NCBI GenBank assembly: GCA_963797085.1
Contig: CAWCOA010000029.1
Coordinates: forward strand, 1 to 64,000
DNA: 64,000 nt
Direction of reading: 5' to 3'
DNA from: JASJBU01 sp963797085
GTDB taxonomy: Bacteria; Pseudomonadota; Gammaproteobacteria; Chromatiales; Chromatiaceae
Both the position numbers and the translations under genes were made by a program. A model generated the notes under the pieces. It saw only the letters and a list, made by a program, of their open reading frames with translations. It did not search any database and was not told the DNA's origin. Below, in pieces: positions 55,403 to 64,000 of this stretch. The stretch's first letter is position 1. Every line of letters begins with the position of its first letter.

Positions 55403-58400
55403 ATGTATAGATTGTTTCACCGCCTTGTGTTCAGTATCGCACTGCTCGCTACAGCTTCCCTTATACAAACACCCTGCTGGGCCCAGGCACACTTGCCTGA
55501 CCAATCACTGAACGAGGCACTTGAAGTAAAACAAAAACTGCTGCTTGACCAAGCCGCAGAGATCGAAAAAGTGAATTCCGAGTTGACGGCATGGCGAGCC
55601 GAGGAACCAACCCGCTCGGCCGAATTATTGACGAGAAGAATTGAGCCGGGGGAGGTGGATCAGGCCAAGCTCCTGGTGGAGACCCGCAAGGTCAAGCTGG
55701 AATCCATTGAGCTGGACATTACTGCCGCTGAACAAACCGGCAAGGAACTGGAAAGGACCATTCAGGAAATGAATGAGCGCCTGCAAACGCTGGCGGCAAC
55801 CTCACAAACCGATTCAACCTCCATTGCCCAGACTGAACGTTCGATTTCTAAACAACGGAAACTGCTGAATCTTGAACAAAAGCAACTGAACCAGCTAATG
55901 CGCCTCAAGCAACTGGCAAAAGAAAGACTGTCCCAGGCGAAACAGTGGCTGACTGAACTCAAGGAGGCCCTCCAGAGCCAACAGGAAAGCATCCGTCAGC
56001 AATCATTGGAGGAACTGCAGCAGCAGGTCAGCGAATCACGCCAGCAGTGGGAAGACAAAGCCACGACACTGCGCACCCAATTGAACGAATTCGATGATGA
56101 TGCAATTGCTCCTCAAGCCACCAGAGACCTGCTTGAAACCCGGCTGCTGGAAGCCGAGGAGTCGATTTTTCTCGGCAGGAGTCAGCTCACCTCGGCGCAG
56201 ATTCAGGTTCAACTGGAAAAGATCGGCAGGCTTGAGCCAGACCGGGTATCAGACCTGCGTAGCATCAAGGCCTCGGCAGATGAGCTGCAACAGCTCGAGC
56301 CACAACTCACTGCTCTGGACGCACTGCTGAAAAGCAAGCTGGGTCTGCTGCAGCAACGCCAGGAGGTCATCGAGAAACGTTTGAGTCTGGATGTCAAGAA
56401 TCAGGATAAATATCAAACCGCCTCACAGGTACTGATAAAACTGGTGGCTGCCTTCAAGTCGCAGACTGAAGATCTGGACAAACTTACCCAGCAGCTGGAA
56501 GAGCGTAGTGCCAAGCTCGAATCTGCTTACCTGGAACAGAAGAAACAGGGACTCACCGAACGCCATGGACTACCCAAAAGCATCCAGGCATGGGAACCCC
56601 TGCTGAGAGAGATCTACAGCTCTCCAGGCTTAATCCTGCAGATCAGCAGAAATACACTGCTCTCACTCTGGACCGCCCTGGAACAGGTGGATTTCGCCGG
56701 CGCCTCAGTGTTGATATTGCTCAGCCTTGCCTGGTCAGTACTCTGTCTGTCCCTGGGACGCCTGTCACGCTTGCAGCAACCCACCCAGGAAGGTGATTTT
56801 ACCCATAAGGCCAGCTATGTCGTGGCGAGACTGCTGCATGACAACCGCCTGGGTCTGCTGCTGAGTGGATTATTGATCATCGCCGCCTGGCTGCTGGAGA
56901 TCGTTCCTCCGGGACTCGCTGTGATCAGTTCCATAGTTGGAATCTGGTTCGCCGCAAGACTCACCATCAGTCTCAGTCACTGGATCCTCAAATCCCCACT
57001 GGGCCTCCCCGAACAGCAGCCCGGACTGCATCGGCTGATAGTCACCTACTCCGTTCTGACAGCGCTATCCAGTCTTGGCCTGGCGCTGGGACATCTGGGT
57101 TTTCTCTCACAAGCGCTGACCGACATGGTGGATCGGGCCTTCATGCTTCTGCTTTTACCTCCTGCCTATCTGGCGCTGCGCATCCGCACCCTGTTTATGG
57201 ACATGTTCAAGGACAGTCAGGGCAAGGTCTATTGGATTCGCCTGATGGGCCTGATCGGTTTTGCAGTTCCACTGCTGATTCTGGCCTCCGCGATTCTGGG
57301 CATCTCTGGCTTTATCAATCTGGGGTGGACCGTGGCGGGCTATCTGGGACTGTTTCTTCTGGTCATGACCGGCTGGCTGATCGCACGGGGCCTGGTGATC
57401 GATTTGGCCAGGACCATGGAGTCACAGCTGACACAACGCTCGGAACGCAGTGCTTTCTGGGTGAAAAGCCTGGTCGAGCCGCTGCAATATCTGACCCGGC
57501 TGATGCTGTTTTTGGCCGCCGTCTGGCTTCTCTACCGGCTGTTTGGTGGTGATCCGGCAACCGGCCTGAATATCAAGGCATGGCTTGACTATTCGCTCTT
57601 CACCCTGGGCGAAACCGCGATCACCAGTCGCAACCTGCTCGGCTCCCTGCTCCTGCTGGTACTGGTGTTTTATATCGGTCGCTGGGCCCGCGAGGTCACC
57701 TACGGTTGGCTGTACGGCAACGTCAAAGACCTCGGCATTCGCAACAGCCTGTCTGTATTTACCCAATATGCAGTAGTGGTGATCGGCCTGATCATCACAC
57801 TGAATATCCTCGGTATCAACTTGACCAGTCTTACCGTATTTGCCGGGGCCCTGGGCGTGGGCATAGGTTTCGGCCTGCAGAACGTCGCAAATAATTTCAT
57901 CAGCGGCCTCATCCTGCTGGCCGAGCGTCCGGTGCGCACTAGAGACTGGGTGACCATTGGCGACAAGGAAGGTGAGGTCTCGCAAATCGGCATGCGTTCA
58001 GTGACCGTCACCACCTGGGATAACCAGGACGTGATCATTCCCAACTCTGATCTGGTCAGTAATGCCTTCATCAACTGGACCCGCAGCAACAACGTGGTGA
58101 GAACGGTATTGATTATCGGCATTCACTACGACAGCGATCCCCACCAAGCACAGAAGGTCATCGAAGAGGCCGTCACCATGAATCCGGAGGTCTCTCTGAT
58201 CCCCCCGCCTCAGGTCTGGTTGAGTGAGTTCGGCGCATCTTCAGTGGATTTTAGGGTTCACTACTATATGGATGTTAAACAATTCAGCCGCCTGGAAGTG
58301 AAATCCGAGGTCATGTTTGCTATCTGGGACGCGCTGAAGGAGGCCGATATCGGCATTCCTTATCCGCAACAGGATGTGTATATCAAGGAATTACCGACAG

Positions 58401-58450
58401 CGCTTGCCCAGCCGTCTGTCGGTACCCCCTCTTTAACGCCAAGCGAGTAG
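55403..58450 (+). CDS. large MscS/MscK-type mechanosensitive channel
   Basis: This 1015-residue protein has a signal peptide (MYRLFHRLVFSIALLATASL..AQA), a long periplasmic coiled-coil region (about 30-385), around ten membrane helices (about 415-800) and a C-terminal MscS domain. That domain has the pore helix AGALGVGIGFGLQNVANNFISG, the beta domain DWVTIGDKEGEVSQIGMRSVTVTT and IPNSDLVSNAFINW. The architecture resembles MscK/MscM (YjeP) osmotic channels. It stands alone between gene-free DNA and a convergent gene. Confidence 0.9.
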   Translation: MYRLFHRLVFSIALLATASLIQTPCWAQAHLPDQSLNEALEVKQKLLLDQAAEIEKVNSELTAWRAEEPTRSAELLTRRIEPGEVDQAKLLVETRKVKLESIELDITAAEQTGKELERTIQEMNERLQTLAATSQTDSTSIAQTERSISKQRKLLNLEQKQLNQLMRLKQLAKERLSQAKQWLTELKEALQSQQESIRQQSLEELQQQVSESRQQWEDKATTLRTQLNEFDDDAIAPQATRDLLETRLLEAEESIFLGRSQLTSAQIQVQLEKIGRLEPDRVSDLRSIKASADELQQLEPQLTALDALLKSKLGLLQQRQEVIEKRLSLDVKNQDKYQTASQVLIKLVAAFKSQTEDLDKLTQQLEERSAKLESAYLEQKKQGLTERHGLPKSIQAWEPLLREIYSSPGLILQISRNTLLSLWTALEQVDFAGASVLILLSLAWSVLCLSLGRLSRLQQPTQEGDFTHKASYVVARLLHDNRLGLLLSGLLIIAAWLLEIVPPGLAVISSIVGIWFAARLTISLSHWILKSPLGLPEQQPGLHRLIVTYSVLTALSSLGLALGHLGFLSQALTDMVDRAFMLLLLPPAYLALRIRTLFMDMFKDSQGKVYWIRLMGLIGFAVPLLILASAILGISGFINLGWTVAGYLGLFLLVMTGWLIARGLVIDLARTMESQLTQRSERSAFWVKSLVEPLQYLTRLMLFLAAVWLLYRLFGGDPATGLNIKAWLDYSLFTLGETAITSRNLLGSLLLLVLVFYIGRWAREVTYGWLYGNVKDLGIRNSLSVFTQYAVVVIGLIITLNILGINLTSLTVFAGALGVGIGFGLQNVANNFISGLILLAERPVRTRDWVTIGDKEGEVSQIGMRSVTVTTWDNQDVIIPNSDLVSNAFINWTRSNNVVRTVLIIGIHYDSDPHQAQKVIEEAVTMNPEVSLIPPPQVWLSEFGASSVDFRVHYYMDVKQFSRLEVKSEVMFAIWDALKEADIGIPYPQQDVYIKELPTALAQPSVGTPSLTPSE

Positions 58451-58457
58451 CCGGCAT

Positions 58458-59249
58458 TCAGTCAGGATGGCTAGGGCCTTCCCTGTTCACCACCTGGTTT
58501 GAGAAGCCCCGCCAAAGGGCCAGGAATAACAGACCGAGCAGACTCAGGCTGCCACCACCGCCGTGGCTGTCACTGACCGGATAGGCATCGCCCAGATAAT
58601 CTCTTTCCAGGTCTTCGAGCGGCAATGCCCGCAATGCGCCATCTTCATCGGGACCATAACTCGCCACATGCAGATCCCAGTCAGCATCATAAAGTTCGAT
58701 CAGCACATCATAGTAGCCGGTTGGATAACCCTCCAGCAGCCGGGTGAACACTTCATAGTCGTCGTAGCTGACCTCCTCAAGGATATGGAACACATTGGTG
58801 GTGAAATAATGGTTCCAGGGGCCGCCTTCGAAGCTTAGGTAGAGCCTGGCGTAGACGAAAGCATCGCCGTGATCCACATCCGCATCGAATGTGACCCGGA
58901 GCTGATGATAAAAGCCATCTTCATCGTCATCAGCACTCAGCAGGGTCTGAGCATCGTAGACTCTGAAGACCTGATCCGCAGGATGGGCGGCGATCAATGT
59001 CTTTGACGCAGCATCCACCGCCTCCCGACTGCCGTAGGCCTTCAGCTCCGGGTGCTCTTGCAACTCCGCCAGGTCGAGCAATTCCGCCTGCTGTTCCGGC
59101 GTCTTGCCATCCACTTGCTCGATCGACTGACTCAAGCGGATGGCTGGATCATCACCGGTCTGGGCGTAACCAGCGGCTGCGAATACCAGCATTACACCGA
59201 GCATCAGCATGCTGCCAAGCCTGTTCTGCAGGGAAGTCACCTGTTTCAT
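58458..59249 (-). CDS. exported protein with GlyGly-CTERM-like anchor
   Basis: This 263-residue protein has a signal peptide (SMLMLGVMLVFAAAGYAQT), an acidic body (DDDEDGFYHQLRVTFDADVD, FTTNVFHILEEVSYDDYEVF) and a C-terminal SHGGGGSLSLLGLLFLALWRG, a Gly-rich motif plus hydrophobic segment plus basic residue as in GlyGly-CTERM sorting signals. The body resembles choice-of-anchor H-type proteins. Rhombosortase would cut it; no such gene is in the window. It is convergent with the MscS-type gene. Confidence 0.72.
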   Translation of the reverse strand: MKQVTSLQNRLGSMLMLGVMLVFAAAGYAQTGDDPAIRLSQSIEQVDGKTPEQQAELLDLAELQEHPELKAYGSREAVDAASKTLIAAHPADQVFRVYDAQTLLSADDDEDGFYHQLRVTFDADVDHGDAFVYARLYLSFEGGPWNHYFTTNVFHILEEVSYDDYEVFTRLLEGYPTGYYDVLIELYDADWDLHVASYGPDEDGALRALPLEDLERDYLGDAYPVSDSHGGGGSLSLLGLLFLALWRGFSNQVVNREGPSHPD

Positions 59250-59269
59250 GGCTATCTATCTCCCGAAAC

Positions 59270-59545
59270 TCAGCGGTATCTGCGATGCTTGTCGCGCTGG
59301 CGGTAGTTATGACCACTTTGACGGCCATAGCTGTGATGGCGACGATGTTTGTACTGCCCTCTGTGATCATCGTAATAGCGATGTTTATGGCGATCATGAT
59401 GATGTGAGGTTATGTTGTCATACAGGATCAGACCCGTCAGACCGTACAGCGGCCAGAGGTTATTATCATGAGCCTGTACCGGCGCTGCCATAACAACACT
59501 GGAACCCAACAGAACTGCACTTGCGATCAATATTTTAGATTTCAT
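59270..59545 (-). CDS. small exported His/Arg/Tyr-rich protein
   Basis: This 91-residue protein has a signal peptide (MKSKILIASAVLLGSSVVMAAPVQA) and a mature part very rich in His, Arg and Tyr (HHHDRHKHRYYDDHRGQ, RHHSYGRQSGHNYRQRDKH). It may bind metals or anionic polymers, but no family is assigned. It lies 20 nt upstream of the CTERM gene on the same strand and may share its transcript. Confidence 0.65.
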   Translation of the reverse strand: MKSKILIASAVLLGSSVVMAAPVQAHDNNLWPLYGLTGLILYDNITSHHHDRHKHRYYDDHRGQYKHRRHHSYGRQSGHNYRQRDKHRRYR

Positions 59546-59618
59546 TGGAAAGCCTCCTTTTCATTAGCTTCATGTAAAGCTTAAGGGAGCGAGGCTGAAT
59601 GGAAGCTGAACGGTAAAA

Positions 59619-60587
59619 TTAATCCTGATATTGGCTCAAAGTCTGCCGCAAACGCGCTTGGATCTCCTTGCGCAGCGCTTTGGGCTTCAGCACTTCCACG
59701 TCCGGGCCATGCTTGAGCAGGTCCATCACCAGTTCATTCGCCTGGCGGTAGGGAATGGATAGCTCATAGCGGCCATCCTCCAGCCAACGGCTCTGCTGTT
59801 GTGGATGCCACTGCTCCTGAGCGACCCAGCGCGCCCGTTCCCTGCTGAATCGGACGATGGCGATCTTGTCCGACTGGCCTGAAAAAATTCCATAGGCGGA
59901 GGAAAAATGAAGCCTCAACTCCTCATCCGCTATCTCTAAAGCCACCTCATCCAGCAACCGTGCTCCACGGATGGCGTCCAGCGAAAAGGTACGCAACCCT
60001 TGCCGCAGATGACACCAGCCATCCAGATACCAGTTGTCCCTATAGTGGGTCATACGCTGCGGAGAGATCTGTCGTTCAGTGGTTTTTTCATCCGCCCGGC
60101 TGAAATAACTCAGGTGAACCCTGCGCCTGCCGGCCACTGCGCCGGCAAGCAAAGAGAAATAAGTGCCTGGCGGGCGCGCAGCAGCCTGCAGGATACGGAT
60201 GCGTTTCGGTAATTCGTCCGCGCCGGCATGCTGTTGGCTCAATAATTGATCGATGCGTCTGCGTAACGGTTGCAGATGCGAGTCAAGCAGACCCGGCTGT
60301 ACTTGCTGAAACAGCTGCTGAACGCTCAGCAGGGCCTGCAGTTCAGAGGCGCTGAACCAGAGCCCCGGCAGCTCATACATCTCGCCGGCTTGGGCGGCGT
60401 AACTGTATCCTTTGAGTTTCCTGTCATAGATGATGGGCGCATTGAGGTAGAGCCGCATCTCCTCGATGAGGCGCTTGACGGTGGCGCGGGAACATTCCAG
60501 TTGTTCTTCCAGTTGCTGGCGGGAGACCGGATAACGGGCGGCGCGGAGGATACGATTGAGTTCAAATATCCGGTCAAAGCGGTCCAT
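59619..60587 (-). CDS. WYL-domain transcriptional regulator
   Basis: This 322-residue YafY-type regulator has an N-terminal HTH (DRFDRIFELNRILRAARYPVSRQQLEEQLECSRATVKRLIEEM), a WYL domain (about 140-220, with YRDNWYLDGWCHLRQGLRTFSLDAI) and a C-terminal WCX region. WYL domains sense ligands such as nucleotides. It lies 40 nt after rsfS on the same strand. Targets are unknown. Confidence 0.85.
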   Translation of the reverse strand: MDRFDRIFELNRILRAARYPVSRQQLEEQLECSRATVKRLIEEMRLYLNAPIIYDRKLKGYSYAAQAGEMYELPGLWFSASELQALLSVQQLFQQVQPGLLDSHLQPLRRRIDQLLSQQHAGADELPKRIRILQAAARPPGTYFSLLAGAVAGRRRVHLSYFSRADEKTTERQISPQRMTHYRDNWYLDGWCHLRQGLRTFSLDAIRGARLLDEVALEIADEELRLHFSSAYGIFSGQSDKIAIVRFSRERARWVAQEQWHPQQQSRWLEDGRYELSIPYRQANELVMDLLKHGPDVEVLKPKALRKEIQARLRQTLSQYQD

Positions 60588-60627
60588 CGGTTAGCGGTCG
60601 ATCCTCAAGACATCAACCACTCCGTGA

Positions 60628-60990
60628 TCAGCTGATGTCGCTCTTGTGTTCGCCGAGCGGGACCGGGGTGTCCATGGACCAGAGCCGTTCAAGATGATAG
60701 AAATCACGCACCTTCGGCATCATCACATGCACCACGACTCCATTCAGATCAACCAGGGCCCATTCACCCTCCTGCAAACCTTCAGTACCCAATGGGGTTT
60801 CGCCGGCCTGTTTCGCCTGGAAGGCCACGCTTTCCGCAATCGATTTAACATGCCGATCCGAGGTGCCGCTGGCAACCACCATGATGTCGGTAATGCTGGT
60901 TTTATTACGCACATCCATCACCACGATATCTTTTGCCTTCATGTCGTCCAGGGTCGCGAGGACGAGGTCTTTAAGTGCTTCTATCTGCAT
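60628..60990 (-). CDS. rsfS: ribosomal silencing factor
   Basis: RsfS (120 residues) binds ribosomal protein uL14 and blocks subunit joining in starvation. Signatures are VVMDVRNKTSITDIMVVASGTSDRHVKSIAESV and GLQEGEWALVDLNGVVVHVM followed by FYHLERLW. AGGATCAT precedes the ATG. It follows nadD, the usual order; rlmH, which commonly comes next, is replaced here by the WYL gene. Confidence 0.93.
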   Translation of the reverse strand: MQIEALKDLVLATLDDMKAKDIVVMDVRNKTSITDIMVVASGTSDRHVKSIAESVAFQAKQAGETPLGTEGLQEGEWALVDLNGVVVHVMMPKVRDFYHLERLWSMDTPVPLGEHKSDIS

Positions 60991-61095
60991 ATGATCCTAT
61001 TTCTAATTATCTGGTTGGACGATTCGAACTGCGTCTCGCGTAAATCGCCCCGGGGTCTCGGGATGTATAATACCCCAACGCCATATAGTTAAGTA

Positions 61096-61725
61096 TCAGC
61101 CCGCGTAGAGGTTTAGATCCCGAATGATCTTTATGACCGCCTCCGGCATCAAGTATCGGGCAGAAACCCCCTCGGCAATCAGGGCGCGAATCCGAGTGGC
61201 GGAGATCTCCAGTTGGGTCACCGGCTGGAAGAATATCTTACCCGCCGGCTGATGTCTGATCTGCTCCGCCTGATCGGTAACCCTCTCATTCACCAGCGTC
61301 TGTAGACTCGGGTCGCTGAAATCGCTATGCCCGGGACGCTGCATGACGATGAGATTGGCCAGGTCGAGAATCTCCAAAGGGCGGTGCCAGGTAAGAAACT
61401 CCCGGAAGGCATCTCCCCCCACGATCAGACAGATCGATCTGTCACTGAAGTCGGCACGCAAGGTACCCAGGGTATCCACCGTGTAGGATTCCCCCTGCCT
61501 CTTCAGTTCTCTGTCGTCCGCCACGAAGCCGGGTTGACCTCTGATCGCCGCCTTGATCATGCGTAGGCGAGTTTTCCCGTCAACAATGGGCTGCTCCCGA
61601 TGGACTGCCTGGTGCAGGGGTATGAACCTCACCTCATCCAGTCCAGCGCCCTGCATCACCTCCAGTGAGGTGCGCAGATGGCCAAAGTGAATCGGATCGA
61701 ATGTGCCGCCAAAGATACCGATCAT
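61096..61725 (-). CDS. nadD: nicotinate-nucleotide adenylyltransferase
   Basis: NadD (209 residues) makes NaAD in NAD synthesis. It begins MIGIFGGTFDPIHFGHLRTS, the nucleotidyltransferase TxxH..H motif, and ends with EISATRIRALIAEG (ISxTxIR). It lies between proA and rsfS, the standard gammaproteobacterial order. The proA stop is 12 nt upstream. Confidence 0.93.
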   Translation of the reverse strand: MIGIFGGTFDPIHFGHLRTSLEVMQGAGLDEVRFIPLHQAVHREQPIVDGKTRLRMIKAAIRGQPGFVADDRELKRQGESYTVDTLGTLRADFSDRSICLIVGGDAFREFLTWHRPLEILDLANLIVMQRPGHSDFSDPSLQTLVNERVTDQAEQIRHQPAGKIFFQPVTQLEISATRIRALIAEGVSARYLMPEAVIKIIRDLNLYAG

Positions 61726-61737
61726 GCCTAAGCCTTA

Positions 61738-63008
61738 TTATTGTCGTATATGCCCATCTCCCAGCACGATGAATTTCACGGAGGTCAGGCCTTCGAGCCC
61801 AACCGGGCCGCGCGCGTGAAACTTATCGGTGGAGATGCCGATTTCGGCTCCCAGCCCATATTCGAATCCATCCGCAAATCTTGTCGAGGCGTTGACCATC
61901 ACCGAACTCGAGTCGACCTCGGAAAGGAAACGCCGCGCCCTGGTGTAGTTCTCGGTGATGATGCTGTCTGTATGCTGCGAGCTGTGGGTATTGATATGGC
62001 GTAATCGCCTCGTCCAGGTCTTTGACCACCTTGATGGAAAGAATCGGCGCCAGATACTCGGTATCCCAATCCTCATCGGCGGCCGGCAGGCAATTATCGA
62101 CCAATCTTTGAGTGGTCGGGCAGCCCCTCAGCTCCACTCCCTTCTCTTGATACATCCGCGCCAGCTCTGGCAATACCTTCTCTGCTGTCTCTTCAGAGAC
62201 TAGCAGGGTTTCCATGGTGTTACAGGTGCCGTATCGCTGGGTCTTGGCATTGAACGCTACCTGCAGGGCCTTCTCGTAATCCGCCTCACCGTCGATATAG
62301 ACATGGCAGATGCCATCCAGATGCTTGATTACCGGCACCCGGGCCTCATTCGAGATCCGCTCGATCAGCCCTTTGCCGCCCCGGGGAATGATCACATCGA
62401 TATATTCCGGCATGCTGATCATGCTGCCCACTGCTGCCCGGTCGGTGGTTTCCAGGACCTGCACACCCTCCGCCGGCAGGCCCGCTTGCTTCAGCCCCCG
62501 CTGGATGGACGCCGCAATGGCCTGGTTGGAATGAAATGCCTCGGAGCCACCGCGCAACACGCTGGCGTTACCCGACTTCAGGCACAGCGCAGCAGCATCT
62601 GCGGTAACGTTGGGGCGGGATTCGTAGATGATCCCCACGACCCCGAGCGGCACTCGCATGCGCCCCACCTGGATACCGGTGGGCCGATAGTTCATATCGA
62701 AGATCTCACCGATCGGATCTGGCAGCCCGGCAATCTGGCGCAGCCCCTCGAGCATCGCATCGAATGCGTCCATCGGTCAGTTCCAGGCGATCCAGCAATG
62801 CGGCGTCCAGTCCCTTGGCAAGGCCGGCCTCGAGGTCCTTTTTATTCTCCATCATCAAGCTTTGGCGCTGCTGCTCGAGATCATCGGCAATGGCATTCAG
62901 GGCATTGTTCTTCTCCGCCGTCGTCGCGGCAGCCAGGCGACGGGAGGCAACCCGGGCCTGCCTGCCGAGATCAGTCATATACGCGGCGATATCAGTAATT
63001 TCTGTCAT
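61738..63008 (-). pseudogene. proA: gamma-glutamyl phosphate reductase, two frameshifts
   Basis: Three frames together give full ProA, the second step of proline synthesis. The first runs MTEITDIAAYMTDLGRQARV to LELTDGRI; an extra base near 62762 (ATTCGATG for ATTGATG) shifts to DAMLEGLRQIAGLPDPIGEI. The catalytic Cys region TQRYGTCNTMETLLV is intact. A second extra base near 62000 shifts to HINTHSSQHTDSIITENYTR and the normal end VKFIVLGDGHIRQ. Both changes are +1 insertions and the rest is conserved. If real, the cell cannot make ProA from this gene and may need proline; a sequencing artefact is possible. Confidence 0.88.
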
Positions 63009-63152
63009 TGTTTCTACTCTGATAATTTCCAGTTGCCGTGGATTCTATCAGAAACTCCAATTATTCAATGCCTTGACCCACTAATAACCCTGTAGTGATT
63101 GGAGCAATAGTCAAACCGCCCAGCTCAGCCAACAGGGAAATGTCTGTGTTTG

Positions 63153-64000
63153 TCACTCAATCGAGGTGTTCTTCAGCAACAAATCGGGCATCACCAGATC
63201 GAAGCAGCTCAATTCCGACACCCCCCGGCCTTCCCAGTACAGCTGGTGGGCCCGAAATCCCTTGAATGTCAAAACCGTGGCCAGGGGATATTTGCCCATC
63301 TCCAGGCCCAGATCGTAGATAAAGTTCTGCGGACTCAGCTTGACCTGTCCCTCCTGCGATTTTTCGGAGCGCTCATCCCTTACCACTACTTCAAACAGGG
63401 ACTCGGCATCTTCCTCATGGTCATCATCACGGAAATTGGAACCCAGCACATCATAGCGGGAGTAGATGTTAAACCAACTCAATTGACTCTGCCCCGGCGC
63501 CTGACGCCGACTGAAATACTCGGGCCAGTAGATCCGCACCATGTCAAAGGGACAGCCGATGGTGACCAGGCTGTCCACCCGGTTCAGATGCAGGGCCGGT
63601 TTATGGCGCGGGAACAGGCTGTCTAGTGCCACCAGGGAACCGAAGCTGTACCCCACAATGTGAACCTTGCGATAGCCAGGCGCCTTCTCAAGAATATATT
63701 CCAGCAAGGCATTGAGTTGGCCGTTGACCGATTGTTTGCGTTCAGCTGCCTGGATATACCCCACTGCGGTAACGAATTCCGTAGCTGCTTCCGAGACTAC
63801 ATCCTTGAGGCTCTCCTTACGAAATGCGCCAAAGGCCGTCACGATAACCACCAGGCTCTGCAGGTAGGGAAACCAGGATTCATACATCTTCCAGCCGACC
63901 TCAAGCTGATCCATGGCAGGGTTCGGGCCAGTGCGGTTAGTCTCAGCGGCTGCCTGACTACCCGCCGACGTTCCTGCCGCATCCCCGCCGGGGGCCGTTA
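63153..64000 (-). CDS. alpha/beta-hydrolase-like protein, 5' end beyond the window
   Basis: The frame has an ATG at 63914 but stays open to the right edge without a stop (upstream residues include PGGDAAGTSAGSQAAAETNR), so the true start is probably outside. The body has VHIVGYSFGSLVALDSLF (GxSxG elbow), SLVTIGCPFDMVRIYWPEYF and a C-terminal FKGFRAHQLYWEGRGVSE. It resembles lipase/esterase-type hydrolases. No signal peptide can be assessed. Confidence 0.68.
   Translation of the reverse strand, partial: TAPGGDAAGTSAGSQAAAETNRTGPNPAMDQLEVGWKMYESWFPYLQSLVVIVTAFGAFRKESLKDVVSEAATEFVTAVGYIQAAERKQSVNGQLNALLEYILEKAPGYRKVHIVGYSFGSLVALDSLFPRHKPALHLNRVDSLVTIGCPFDMVRIYWPEYFSRRQAPGQSQLSWFNIYSRYDVLGSNFRDDDHEEDAESLFEVVVRDERSEKSQEGQVKLSPQNFIYDLGLEMGKYPLATVLTFKGFRAHQLYWEGRGVSELSCFDLVMPDLLLKNTSIE

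Noticed and set aside
1..64000. Defence, toxin-antitoxin, prophage or secretion system cluster
   Set aside because: I looked for linked nuclease, helicase, toxin-antitoxin, integrase or secretion ATPase genes and found none; the superinfection-immunity-like small protein stands alone.

Overview
The window looks like a chromosomal segment of a moderately GC-rich gammaproteobacterium. The evidence is the housekeeping set and its order: phoB, argS, feoABC, a TtcA-type gene, hemB next to aroE, and proA-nadD-rsfS. The many PAS, GGDEF/EAL and hybrid-kinase sensors, a hemerythrin, an oxygen-binding (ODP-type) remnant and a ClpC-like unfoldase suggest an environmental or host-associated Chromatiales/sulfur-oxidiser type of bacterium. 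That assignment is inference; no rRNA or other taxonomic marker lies in the window, and I saw no tRNA, CRISPR array, prophage or complete insertion sequence.

Layout. 0.3-4.8 kb: phoB with a candidate Pho box, a PilZ protein, a ClpC-type AAA+ unfoldase and a glyoxalase-fold protein. 4.8-8.4 kb: two hypothetical genes, argS and a SPOR-domain protein. 8.4-11.6 kb: a REP-like inverted repeat with a 50-bp tandem repeat, then feoABC (minus strand) behind a candidate Fur box. 11.7-15.5 kb: a methyltransferase interrupted by a palindromic non-autonomous element, a ClC chloride channel and PPK2. 15.7-22.5 kb: hybrid kinase, ICMT-like membrane protein, Met-rich periplasmic protein, MlaC-like protein, purE-tsaC, a second palindromic element and a possible 33-residue gene with its own terminator. 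22.5-34.1 kb: thioredoxin, hemB, aroE, RRM protein, gamma-carbonic-anhydrase-like protein, lemA-GIDE pair, frameshifted prlC, TtcA/CBS operon, and SPFH-NfeD pair. 34.4-38.6 kb: a zone of gene decay with at least four broken genes, several carrying internal deletions. 38.7-44.5 kb: OsmC, dienelactone hydrolase, FG-GAP repeat protein, deacetylase-msrA pair and a tail-anchored response-regulator-like protein. 44.6-54.4 kb: metH, then two large PAS sensors, one broken by a frameshift. 55.4-64 kb: MscS-type channel, CTERM-anchored protein, His-rich protein, WYL regulator, rsfS-nadD-proA (proA with two frameshifts) and an alpha/beta hydrolase running off the right edge.

Themes. Iron (feoABC), phosphate (phoB, PPK2), cyclic-di-GMP (PilZ, GGDEF-EAL) and redox/oxygen functions (thioredoxin, MsrA, OsmC, hemerythrin) recur. 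The most striking aspect is erosion and small-repeat activity: two palindromic elements, REP-like repeats, internal deletions and several single-base +1 frameshifts (prlC, the GGDEF-EAL gene, proA twice, a radical SAM gene). Some of the frameshifts could be sequencing errors; the deletions and in-frame stops in the 34-38 kb zone look like real decay.
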